A stretch of 64,000 bases of DNA. Origin: CALLCD01 sp039196965. Its GTDB lineage: Bacteria; Pseudomonadota; Alphaproteobacteria; Caulobacterales; Hyphomonadaceae. Position 1 is the stretch's first letter, and each line of letters opens with the position of its first letter. The stretch lies in contig JBCCUK010000002.1 in the NCBI GenBank assembly GCA_039196965.1, positions 124,001 to 188,000 on the forward strand, given 5' to 3'. Below, piece after piece: positions 8,885 through 16,328 of this stretch. The notes under the pieces are model-generated. The model was given only the letters and a program-made list of their open reading frames with translations, was not told the origin of the DNA and did no database searches. The position numbers and the translations under genes were made by a program.

Positions 8885-10042
8885 TTAGCGCGTCCAGTGC
8901 TCGACAAGCCGTGAGAAAATCTCGATGCCCTTGGTCAGTTGGGCAGGGTCTATGAACTCGTCCGGCTTATGGGCCTGCTCTATGGAACCGGGGCCGCACA
9001 CCACCGAGGGTATGCCGCGTTCGGCGAACTGGCCTGCTTCGGTGGCATAGGCAACGGCCCGGACGGCATTGTCGCCTGTAATCGCCCTCAACAGGTTCTC
9101 TGCCGGGCTGTCCGGCTGGATGTTGAGCGGGGGCACATCTGTAAACCTGTTCACCTCTACGCCGCAGTCCGGAAAACGGTCGCGAATGCGTTTGTTCGCC
9201 TCGTCCACAGCCGCGTGAAACGGCGCGAGCACGGTATCCACATCGAAGCCCGGCGGGCAGCGCAGGTCGAAAACAAACTGGCACTTGCCGGCCAGAATGT
9301 TCGAGGCGGTGCCGCCGGACACCTCTCCTATGGTCAGGGTGGGATAGGGCGGGCTGAAGGGGGAGTCAGTGGGGGCATTTTCTTCAAGGTCGCGGGCGAT
9401 GGTACGCAGCGTGGCCATAAGATCCACAGCCTCGCCAATGGCGGACAATCCAAAGTCCGGCAGGCTGGAATGGGCCTCGTGGCCCGTGACGGTGACGTCG
9501 GTCAGGGCAATGCCCTTGTGGCCCGAGATGACCTGCCATTCCGTAGGCTCGCCGACCCAGACGGCCTCTGGCTTGGCTCCATGTTTGATGATCTCATCAA
9601 TCATCGAAGGCGCGCCCTGGCAGCCCACTTCTTCATCGTAAGAGAAGGCAAAGTGAATGGGCTTTTTGAGCGAGTGTTCTGCAAAGCGCGGCGCGAAGAC
9701 AAGGCAGAGGGCAATAAACCCCTTCATGTCGCAGGTGCCGCGACCGTAGAGAAGACCGTCCCTATCGGTCAGTACGAATGGGTCACTGCGCCAGTCCTGG
9801 CCGTCGACGGGGACCACGTCGCTATGGCCCGACAGTACAAGACCGCCCGGAGCATCCGGCCCAATACGTGCCCAGAGATTGGCCTTGTCGCCGGCGGTGT
9901 TGGGCACGCGAATGCATGTCGCGCCGAGGGGTGTGAGCCTCGTCTCGATCCAGTCGATGATATTGAGGTTGGAGAGGCGGGACGTCGTATCGAAGGAGAT
10001 CAGCTGACTGAGGGTGCGGGTGACGTCGGAGAGTGATGTCAT
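8885..10042 (-). CDS. argE: Acetylornithine deacetylase ArgE-type (M20 peptidase family)
   Basis: Zinc-dependent deacetylase of the M20 family, here most like N-acetylornithine deacetylase of arginine synthesis. Metal and catalytic residues are all present: H73 (SGHSDVVPV), D105 (GRGTCDMKGF), catalytic E137 and ligand E138 (SYDEEVGC), E165 (GEPTEW) and H358 (EQAHKPDEF). The lid domain about 180-295 begins HKGIALTDVTVTGHEAHSS. Length (385) is normal. It stands alone with no other arg gene nearby, so M20 relatives with other acyl-amino-acid substrates are possible. Confidence 0.88.
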   Translation of the reverse strand: MTSLSDVTRTLSQLISFDTTSRLSNLNIIDWIETRLTPLGATCIRVPNTAGDKANLWARIGPDAPGGLVLSGHSDVVPVDGQDWRSDPFVLTDRDGLLYGRGTCDMKGFIALCLVFAPRFAEHSLKKPIHFAFSYDEEVGCQGAPSMIDEIIKHGAKPEAVWVGEPTEWQVISGHKGIALTDVTVTGHEAHSSLPDFGLSAIGEAVDLMATLRTIARDLEENAPTDSPFSPPYPTLTIGEVSGGTASNILAGKCQFVFDLRCPPGFDVDTVLAPFHAAVDEANKRIRDRFPDCGVEVNRFTDVPPLNIQPDSPAENLLRAITGDNAVRAVAYATEAGQFAERGIPSVVCGPGSIEQAHKPDEFIDPAQLTKGIEIFSRLVEHWTR

Positions 10043-10119
10043 GGAGTGGCCCTTTGTTGCCGCTCGGTCGATCTAAACCAACGTCTCACAATCTCCAAAA
10101 GAAGGACTTTCATAGCTCC

Positions 10120-10596
10120 TCAATTGAGTTCGTATTCCAGATCATATCGATGCACACCATTATCCTGAGTGATCGTCATCGCCCCTGAGATATTCGCAAG
10201 CTGGCCTCGGCCTGTGCCTTCCAGAATACTGATATCGAGAGAACTCTCACTCTGGCTCATGAAGCCTTGATGCACCAGCGTAAACCCTCCTTCAAACCCA
10301 TCAACAGAGCCCGTGAACTCTTCAATCGCATAGTAAATCGCTATGCCAGCTTCCGTTCTCTTGCTTATCATCTGGCCAACGCCGCGGCCTGATAAGGCTC
10401 CGTGATATTGCTTATTGATGATCATTCGCCCGGTTGGCGCAGCCTCATCATTTTGAGGGCTCAGTTGAACGTCGAAAATGCCGGCGACAGACATGGCTGT
10501 TTCCTCTTTTGTTGGTTCGCTTGCGCTCAGTGGAATTGATAAGGGTGACATCAAAAATCCGATCAACGCCACACCTGTTAAAACACTTACCCTCAC
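10120..10596 (-). CDS. Exported DUF3224-family protein
   Basis: A 158-residue protein with a signal peptide (MRVSVLTGVALIGFLMSPL, then SASEP). Its body has DUF3224 features: KQYHGALSGRGVGQMIS, a TGSVDGFEGGFTLVHQG segment, GTGRGQLANISGAMTI and a final YDLEYEL. The fold is thought to be a small beta-barrel; the function is unknown. It is divergent from the AraC-family gene at 10669 with only 72 bases between the starts, so that regulator may control it. Base composition looks more AT-rich than neighbouring housekeeping genes. Confidence 0.75.
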   Translation of the reverse strand: MRVSVLTGVALIGFLMSPLSIPLSASEPTKEETAMSVAGIFDVQLSPQNDEAAPTGRMIINKQYHGALSGRGVGQMISKRTEAGIAIYYAIEEFTGSVDGFEGGFTLVHQGFMSQSESSLDISILEGTGRGQLANISGAMTITQDNGVHRYDLEYELN

Positions 10597-10668
10597 AATA
10601 TCCCTCCGTATTTTCTGGGAGCCTGATTAGTAGCTGACGCTCGATCTTAATTCTTGTAGAAATGCGAC

Positions 10669-11517
10669 ATGTCCTCAGTCCTAACGCCGAAAAATGAATC
10701 GCCTCGTGGGTTGATCGACGAAAGAACATCAAAGCAGCATTTCGAGCTAACCCTCTACGACGCTCCCGATGGCCTAGAAGAACTGTTGAACAATGTCTGG
10801 CACGTCCAATGGAACCTGCCTGCCGGCCAAACCTATTTGCAATCTAATCTACCACATCCGGTACAGCATATTGTTATCGATCCTCTGCGCGGATCAGGAA
10901 TGTATGGATGCGTCACGAAGAAATTTGATTACGAAATAACGGGCGAGGGTCAGGTTTTAGGGTTAAAGCTCTTTCCGGGACTGGGGCGAGCCTTTTTGCA
11001 TCAGTTGCTGTCCGAAATCACCGACAGCTACGTGCCTTTGCAACGCCTTATTGGTGACGATCTAACCCATGAACTGGAGTGTGACCTCAACGGTAACAAA
11101 CCAATCGCAAGTGTGGTGGAGCGTTTTGGCAAATCTATTTCTCCACTCGCAAGAGGAATCAGCCAATCAATGAGAGAGGCACGCGTAGCTGTCGAGTTAA
11201 TTGACACCTCAAAAGACATCTTCCGTGTTGCCGATATTGCCTGTCATCTCGGGGTCACTGCTCGCCAAATTCAGCGTTTGTTTTCGGTGTACATTGGCAT
11301 GCCCCCGAAATGGGTTATCGATCGCTACCGAATACTGGAGGCGCTAGACGAAATGAACTCGGGCAAGCATGTGGATATATCCGATTTGGCGCTCAAACTT
11401 GGATACTCTGATCAATCTCATTTCAGCAATCAGTTTAAAGTCATCACCGGGTTCAGCCCATCCGCTTACCAAAAGAAACAAGCATTTGACCTATCTTCGA
11501 ATCCGGGCGGCAGGTGA
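10669..11517 (+). CDS. AraC-family transcriptional regulator
   Basis: 282 residues. The C-terminal third (about 185-275) is an AraC double helix-turn-helix: DIACHLGVTARQIQRLFSVY, then DLALKLGYSDQSHFSNQFK and the family signature FSPSAYQ. The N-terminal part (PVQHIVIDP, GVKLFPG-like GLKLFPGLG) resembles the sensor domain common in alphaproteobacterial AraC proteins; the ligand is unknown. It is divergent from the DUF3224 gene. The stop codon lies immediately before dispersed repeat copy A. Codon use and composition look more AT-rich than flanking core genes, consistent with acquired DNA. Confidence 0.85.
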   Translation: MSSVLTPKNESPRGLIDERTSKQHFELTLYDAPDGLEELLNNVWHVQWNLPAGQTYLQSNLPHPVQHIVIDPLRGSGMYGCVTKKFDYEITGEGQVLGLKLFPGLGRAFLHQLLSEITDSYVPLQRLIGDDLTHELECDLNGNKPIASVVERFGKSISPLARGISQSMREARVAVELIDTSKDIFRVADIACHLGVTARQIQRLFSVYIGMPPKWVIDRYRILEALDEMNSGKHVDISDLALKLGYSDQSHFSNQFKVITGFSPSAYQKKQAFDLSSNPGGR

Positions 11518-11519
11518 AC

Positions 11520-11685
11520 GGCTTAAGATCGCCCGACAACAGACTCTGAATGAAATCGTTTCAATGACCGTCTCTGGCGAGTTTTCGCCGTCGACGATCA
11601 CTCGAGCTTTGGTCTGCGAAGCGTGCAAAAGGAGACGTTGGAAATTGGAAGTCGATGGTCGTAAATCGGCCCATTCGAGACAATC
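11520..11685 (+). repeat. Dispersed ~160-bp repeat, copy A
   Basis: Aligns without gaps (offset 10577) to 22097-22255. Bases 11575-11631 are identical to 22152-22208 (57 of 57), with lower similarity on both sides. The first 30 or so bases also match copy B at 16170. It starts three bases after the AraC stop codon. The type of element is not recognised; no ORF or transposase is present. Confidence 0.8.
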
Positions 11686-11742
11686 AGTTACCCAAACAGC
11701 AATTACTTAAAACGCCCAGAAACGGTCGCTCGAAACATTTAG

Positions 11743-11782
11743 TTTCGCTGTGACAGACGTCTGCTCGTCCGTCACAGCGAAG
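11743..11782. repeat. Long stable hairpin downstream of the blaR-like gene
   Basis: Arms TTCGCTGTGAC (11744-11754) and GTCACAGCGAA (11771-11781) are perfectly complementary. The stem continues inward after one A-C mismatch with GACG/CGTC around a six-base loop, giving about 15 paired bases. It lies 40 bases past the stop codon of the BlaR1-like gene and 225 bases past the araC stop. No T-run follows on either strand, so it may protect or end transcripts by another mechanism, or be part of the nearby repeat element. Confidence 0.6.
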
Positions 11783-11821
11783 GCTTGGTTGGTCTGTTCC
11801 ATGTGAGCGCAAGCATCAACA

Positions 11822-13516
11822 TTAGGTTCCGATGCGGACTTGTCCTTCCTCACGTTCACTTACGCCAACCGAAGCTGTTGCCTGATCAACCCGAACTAGC
11901 GCTTGTCCCAATGCTTCTATCTGCATCGGCCCGCCGCTTTCGCGGATCGCCAGCTTTGCCTGTCCGCGCAGGCGCACGTAGGTTTTTCCAGAGACGCCGG
12001 GAGTGAACATTTCTGTCTGACCACGCAGGACAGCGACCAGATCGCCATCGATATTCTGAGCGGCAATGCGATGCTGTCCTCGCCCATTGATCGTTAGTAT
12101 TTCGCGTACATTACCGATCCGCGCTACGCCGCAACCACGAAACGACACATCGAGGCGGACGCTATCCGATGCGACTGTGTAGACATATCCTCCTGTTTGC
12201 ACTGGGAGTCCGTGGGGAATGCGAAGCGTCGCAGTGTCGATCCGTCCGCCCGAGCTCAACCGATCGAGCGCGAGTGAATTGCATTCATCTGCGGTCGCGC
12301 TGTAATCGCCGACCAGCCGCAGAACCCCGCCTTGCGAAGTGATGGAAGAGCCGTTTGGCGAGACCGAAAGCAGTGCGTCCTCGCGATCTTCCGAAACGAT
12401 CCGCAAAAGGCCGCCGAACTGGTTGATCTGCACAGCTGAGGGATTTGTTATTCGGTAATGTTCTGTCCTTTGCTGATCATGCCGATCAGCAAGCGACAGC
12501 ACCTCTTCCATCTGCTTAGCCGGATCGGGTAATGAGGAGAAGGAAAGGTCGTTTTGCAGGTTGGCAAAACCGCAACCGGACAGCGCTAGCAGCGCTGCAA
12601 TTGATCCCATACTCGCAGTCTGTCCAAAGAGGTATCGCCGATCAAGCGCATCGAAACGATGTGTCATGCGCGAACCGCTGCGCCACGCGCACGAGACTGG
12701 CGGGCTCGCCTCATCAACTACGACCGCCAGAAGCGTCTCGGCGTAGCGTTTGCGCGATATGTTGGTCGAACCGAGAACCACCGCGTCACATGCGATCTCT
12801 TGGTCGCACTTTAGCGCTCTGACCGCCCAATAAGCCAGCGGGTTAAACCAGAACACGGTATTTATGAGCAGCGCGACGAGATTGATCAGCGGATCGTGCC
12901 GGTCGCGGTGGGCCATTTCGTGCCGCAAGACGACCTCGTGCTGTTGGGTGGTGTAGCGTGAGTGAAAGTCCTCGGGAACGACGATCATCGGTCTGAATAT
13001 GCCCAAGAGCATGGGGCTAAATCCTGTGCGAGAGGCCACCATAATAGGCACCCCATCGATGGACGATGGGCTTAGCCTGCCAAGATCGCGAACGAATTTC
13101 CTGTGCCGCCACAGAGCGTAAAAGAGAAAGGCGGCGGCTCCGCTCGCCCAAAGAGCAACAAGCAACGGCCAACCGCCGACAATTGCCGTTCCGTCGGGCG
13201 CCCCTTGGGCTCGAGGAGGAGGGACATCCATTCTGTCGAGCCTGAGCTCAGCATCGATAGCTTGTGAGCCGATAGCTTCGGCGACAGGTGTAAGATTTTG
13301 AGAGGTCTCAAACAGGCCAACCCAGGCAGGCGCATCGTCGAAACCGGGCGTGACGCTTGCGAGCATCAGAACCGGAACCAGTATCCATGACCGATAGAGG
13401 GCCTGCGGGCTCAAGAGGCCCACGCACGCCCATCGCAGCAGCGCGACCATCAGCATCCCGACGACACCCGCCACCGTCAGGTCGGCCAGAAAGAGATGAG
13501 CGTCAGTCATCGTCAT
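11822..13516 (-). CDS. BlaR1/MecR1-like M56 zinc protease with a non-penicillin-binding C-terminal domain
   Basis: 564 residues. Membrane helices in the first 140 residues and around 210-230 surround an M56 protease domain with H199-E-M-A-H203 and E240 followed by D244 (KCDQEIACD). In BlaR1/MecR1 this domain cleaves the repressor once an external sensor is occupied. After a further membrane segment (about 303-322) there is a 240-residue outer part without the SxxK, SxN or KTG motifs of a penicillin-binding sensor. Instead it is Ser/Gly/Val-rich with regular short strands (GGLLRIVSED, GGVLRLVGDY, VSGKTYVRLRGQAKLAIRESGG), resembling the beta-solenoid GIN/DUF2807 type. Its start overlaps the blaI stop by 14 bases. 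Confidence 0.82.
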   Translation of the reverse strand: MTMTDAHLFLADLTVAGVVGMLMVALLRWACVGLLSPQALYRSWILVPVLMLASVTPGFDDAPAWVGLFETSQNLTPVAEAIGSQAIDAELRLDRMDVPPPRAQGAPDGTAIVGGWPLLVALWASGAAAFLFYALWRHRKFVRDLGRLSPSSIDGVPIMVASRTGFSPMLLGIFRPMIVVPEDFHSRYTTQQHEVVLRHEMAHRDRHDPLINLVALLINTVFWFNPLAYWAVRALKCDQEIACDAVVLGSTNISRKRYAETLLAVVVDEASPPVSCAWRSGSRMTHRFDALDRRYLFGQTASMGSIAALLALSGCGFANLQNDLSFSSLPDPAKQMEEVLSLADRHDQQRTEHYRITNPSAVQINQFGGLLRIVSEDREDALLSVSPNGSSITSQGGVLRLVGDYSATADECNSLALDRLSSGGRIDTATLRIPHGLPVQTGGYVYTVASDSVRLDVSFRGCGVARIGNVREILTINGRGQHRIAAQNIDGDLVAVLRGQTEMFTPGVSGKTYVRLRGQAKLAIRESGGPMQIEALGQALVRVDQATASVGVSEREEGQVRIGT

Positions 13517-13865
13517 CCCAGCGTTCGATCATCTCGCGCAGCTGAGCGATGTCGGCCTTCGATAGCTTCTTTCGATCTGCGAAATAGCTGACCAAAGGGG
13601 AGAATTCACCAGCAAAAGCGCGCTCAAGTACGCCAGTCGAATCGAGATATTCTTCGCGTGACAAAGCGGGCCGAAAGAGGAAGCGTCTGCCATCCTTTTC
13701 GGATGCGATCGCACCTTTCTTCCTGAGTCGCGTGATCAGTGTACGTACAGTAGGCGGTTCCCATCCTTGCTCCGGTCCAACCGTGGAGACAAGCTCCTCG
13801 GCTGTTTGAGGGCTTTTGTTCCAGAGGGCGCCAAGTACGACGCTTTCAGCATCAGTGATCTTCAT
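13503..13865 (-). CDS. blaI: BlaI/MecI-family repressor
   Basis: Winged-helix repressor with start MKITDAESVVL, 120 residues. Typical family features are LGALWNKSPQTAEELV, then PPTVRTLITRLRKKGAIASEKDGRRFLF (recognition helix and wing), followed by a C-terminal dimerisation helix where BlaR1 proteins cleave. A longer frame starts at 13904, but its extra 13 residues match nothing and cover an operator-like sequence, so I prefer 13865, although no clear ribosome site precedes it. It is followed by the M56 protease gene with a 14-base overlap, the normal blaI-blaR1 order. Confidence 0.9.
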   Translation of the reverse strand: MKITDAESVVLGALWNKSPQTAEELVSTVGPEQGWEPPTVRTLITRLRKKGAIASEKDGRRFLFRPALSREEYLDSTGVLERAFAGEFSPLVSYFADRKKLSKADIAQLREMIERWDDDD

Positions 13866-13886
13866 AAAGTAAGCAATGGCCAGACT

Positions 13887-13902
13887 TTTACGTTTGTCAA
13901 AC
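13887..13902. promoter_or_regulatory. Second BlaI-operator-like sequence before blaI
   Basis: TTTTACGTTTGTCAAA matches the operator at 15176-15191 at 12 of 16 positions and lies 22-37 bases upstream of the preferred blaI start. It contains TTGACA on the minus strand, usable as a -35 box. A separate 11-base palindrome, CGGGA-A-TCCCG, lies at 13915-13925. This would allow autoregulation of blaI-blaR inside the operon; binding is inferred only from similarity. Confidence 0.4.
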
Positions 13903-13942
13903 ATTGGAATATTACGGGAATCCCGACGTTAGGGCGCAGATG

Positions 13943-15112
13943 TCAATAGCCTTGCATTATCACAATACGCTCATCGTCCTCTACTAGCCGCGCTATCTTT
14001 CCGAGCAGGCCTTTGCTTTCTTCGCCATTCGCGAACATGACCGCGCCAATGCCTTCGTCAGGCTTGAAGAATGCAAATGATTGCTCGGAACGGTTGTGAC
14101 CAGTGTGCGCGAAGACGTTGCCTTCTTTAAATTCGTAAACATACCAGCCAGTGCTGAAACCCATTCGCTGCGGACAGGCCTCGAGCGGTCGCCCGTCTGG
14201 CCCGCACCGTTCGTCGCGCTCATCAAGAACAATTCGGGACCGTTCGGCAGCGCGTTTCGCGTCGACCCCTTCGTTCGCCATGACTGCCGCGAGAATTCTG
14301 GCGTAATCCGCACTCGATGTGCGCAGTCGTCCAGCACCCTCAGCTTCATCGTAATCGCCAGGTTCAACCCACTCGCTGTCGGCAAGGCGTCCCCAGGCGT
14401 AGCGAGGCTTGAGCTCTGGTATGGTAACGAAAGAAGCATCTTCGATTCCAAGCGAGTCAAACACGGTCTCACGCGCGATATCATCGAATGGCTTTTCAAG
14501 CTTTCTCTCGAGAAAGCGAGCCAAATAGAGAATGCCTTCACCTGAATAGCCACGCTGAGTCCCCGGATCGAAGGTAAATGTTAGCACACCGTCGCTCATC
14601 CGCCGCCAATTTCGGAATCCAGTCTGGTGGGCGAGTGCGATCCTTGGGGTCAGCTGCATCCTGCGGGGATCTTCGGCAATGTCAGGATCGACCCAAAATG
14701 CCGCCATAGGCTCATCAAGCGAAACCCGGCCTTGGGTTGCCAATCTGAGCACAATCTCCCCAACAATTGGCTTTGCGATTGATGCCGTGTCGTAGAGTGT
14801 GTTTGTAGTCGCTGGGTTGCCTTCGCTGCGCTCCCCGCAAGTTAGCGTCCATTGCAGCTGCCCGTCTGCGATGTAACTGACACCGACGCTGGGGACACTC
14901 GATTGCCCTAGCCATTCCGGCAAACGAGACTGGAGCGCTACAAGCTTCTGTATCGCCTGTGGGTTGCGATCCGACACCGGCATGTGTTGTTCAGTTGCGC
15001 AATCCGGCACCGTGCCTTCTGCAATGCCTGCGACCGAGATAGGCCTGTTCGGTGCGCAACCAACTAGCGCGGCTGAAAGGACAAGCGTGGGTAGAAGTAG
15101 ACGGCGGTTCAT
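13943..15112 (-). CDS. Serine-hydrolase (class C beta-lactamase-like) lipoprotein
   Basis: 389 residues from ATG 15112, chosen for the AGGA 8 bases upstream and a compact lipoprotein signal (LSAALVGC, lipidated C19). The catalytic Ser-x-x-Lys is S111-I-A-K114 in DTASIAKP. The second motif is Y189-S-G where true AmpC enzymes have Tyr-x-Asn, and the third box is H-T-G in FAHTGHNRSEQ. This pattern fits the broad Pfam Beta-lactamase family (esterases, D-aminopeptidases, peptidases) as much as a resistance enzyme. It precedes blaI-blaR in the same direction and has a BlaI operator in front, so it is the likely regulated output of that system. Confidence 0.85.
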   Translation of the reverse strand: MNRRLLLPTLVLSAALVGCAPNRPISVAGIAEGTVPDCATEQHMPVSDRNPQAIQKLVALQSRLPEWLGQSSVPSVGVSYIADGQLQWTLTCGERSEGNPATTNTLYDTASIAKPIVGEIVLRLATQGRVSLDEPMAAFWVDPDIAEDPRRMQLTPRIALAHQTGFRNWRRMSDGVLTFTFDPGTQRGYSGEGILYLARFLERKLEKPFDDIARETVFDSLGIEDASFVTIPELKPRYAWGRLADSEWVEPGDYDEAEGAGRLRTSSADYARILAAVMANEGVDAKRAAERSRIVLDERDERCGPDGRPLEACPQRMGFSTGWYVYEFKEGNVFAHTGHNRSEQSFAFFKPDEGIGAVMFANGEESKGLLGKIARLVEDDERIVIMQGY

Positions 15113-15175
15113 TATCATTCCTCGGGTCATGGATACGTGCACTTCTCTAGCTTGGCTCGTGAGCGCAGCTAAAAA

Positions 15176-15213
15176 TATTACATTTGTAATAGTTAAGTCT
15201 GTGGCAGACGCAA
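15176..15213 (-). promoter_or_regulatory. BlaI operator and promoter of the serine-hydrolase/blaI/blaR operon
   Basis: A perfect 16-base palindrome at 15176-15191, with arms TATTACA and TGTAATA around TT, matches the known BlaI/MecI operator type (consensus close to TACTACATATGTAGTA). On the minus strand it overlaps a possible -10 box TATTAC (15186-15191), with a -35-like TTGCGT at 15208-15213, spacing 16. It is 64 bases upstream of the lipoprotein start. The presence of blaI two genes downstream strongly supports the assignment. Confidence 0.75.
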
Positions 15214-15306
15214 GCGAAATTTTCTGAGCGTCCTAAACTCGCCTGTGATCTCAATCGCTCATCGGTCCCTTACCTCGGATGTAAGGTTTACTTTGGAGAA
15301 GTACCG

Positions 15307-16108
15307 TTATTTCATCTTTAGAGGGACAACGAGGCATTGGCTTCCGCCAGTGGCTATCAACCGACCATCTGCTGTCCAGACACGAACACGCCCGTGAATA
15401 AGCGCATCAGCCGCTACATCTGCCAATAGCCATTCTTCTGAACCTCCCTGCTCGTGGAACCAGACTGTAAGATCAAGAGATGGCGCAATGTAATCGGCCT
15501 GTTCTGAAAGGCCGTTAGTATAGGCCGGCCAAATATGTGTATCGATACTCACGAGTGACCTTGTAGCATCAATGAAGGGATCATCGGTTGTTTCCCAATT
15601 CGCAAATTTCAACCATCGCTCCATCCGTCCACCGCGCGGATCGGCTTCGCCGGGAGCCCTAAAGTCCACTGGACGGCCATCCAAGTTCTGCCAAAACGAA
15701 TTGGCCTTATGACCATGACGCGAGAACATAGTTTCAATCGGTTCAAGTTCGTGCGGAGGCGGAACCTCCGGAATTGTTTCTTCAACCTTGTGCGGCCCGT
15801 TTGTCTTCGATGTCGTCCACACCTGCGCTTGGAGAAAAGTGGTTTTGTTTTGCAGAAGGGACACGTTGAAGCAGGCGGAACTCCCATTCTTCAGAACGTC
15901 CACAACCACGTCGACATGACCGTGAGATGCTCGAGTAAGAAAGTGACACTGGGCGATGGCCTTCCGGTGCTCGTACATCTGCTGCACGCATTGCGATTCC
16001 GGCGAGATATCCCCCGCACGGGCTCCAAATATCCCATGCTGGATCAATTTCAGCGGTCAGCGCTTCGCCCCGCTGAGTAATTGCGGTACTGTCTCGCAAG
16101 CTTCCCAT
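15307..16108 (-). pseudogene. Acyl-CoA thioesterase-like gene broken by a frameshift
   Basis: Two overlapping minus-strand frames together make one thioesterase (TesB-like, double hotdog). The first begins at 16108 (GGAG 9 bases upstream) with DPAWDIWSPCGGYLAGIAMRAA. The second carries on with CHFLTRASHGHVDVVVDVLKNGSSACFNVSLLQ and ends DALIHGRVRVWTADGRLIATGGSQCLVVP. The switch falls near 15940-15960, between RAPEGHRPVS and QCHFL, and needs a net +1 shift (one extra or two missing bases). Either it is a recent pseudogene or a sequencing error. Read alone, the downstream frame has no plausible start. Confidence 0.75.
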
Positions 16109-16128
16109 TCAGAGGTCTCCAATACGTG

Positions 16129-16153
16129 CCACGCGTCGTATCACGACGCGTGG
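16129..16153. repeat. Perfect 11-bp inverted repeat with 3-base loop
   Basis: CCACGCGTCGT (16129-16139) and ACGACGCGTGG (16143-16153) are exact complements around ATC. It lies about 20 bases upstream of the thioesterase pseudogene and 175 bases past the crp stop codon, beside repeat copy B. No T-run follows on either strand. It could be an operator, a transcript-end hairpin or part of the repeat element. Confidence 0.5.
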
Positions 16154-16169
16154 AGCATCGAAACTAGGC

Positions 16170-16203
16170 GGCTTAAAATCGCCCCACAACAGCCTCTGAG
16201 CCA
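16170..16203 (+). repeat. Dispersed repeat, partial copy B
   Basis: Bases 16170-16203 match the first ~34 bases of copy A (from 11520) and copy C (from 22097), with shared blocks GGCTTAA, CCCACAAC and CCTCTGA, then diverge. The rest of the 220-base gap 16109-16328 holds the perfect hairpin at 16129-16153 and nothing else I recognise. Confidence 0.55.
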
Positions 16204-16328
16204 ATGTCGCAAAGCGCCTAAAAAACGGACTCTGAGCTTAGCAATCATAAGAAAGGCACTCGCCGTTCGGTGTCCCATAACCGCACGACGACGTATGATA
16301 ATATGGGCTAAGTTAGTCGCTACCACCT

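Noticed and set aside
8653..8907. 84-codon minus-strand frame between the sulfotransferase and argE-like genes
   Set aside because: No ribosome site or motif and it overlaps the ends of both neighbours; the interval holds a small inverted repeat and looks regulatory.
8939..10036. 365-codon plus-strand frame opposite the argE-like gene
   Set aside because: Antisense shadow of a well-matched M20 deacetylase; no ribosome site and no recognisable protein features.
13943..15112. True AmpC-type beta-lactamase
   Set aside because: Second motif is Tyr-Ser-Gly rather than Tyr-x-Asn and the third box is His-Thr-Gly; with a non-penicillin sensor beside it, a resistance role is not supported by sequence alone.
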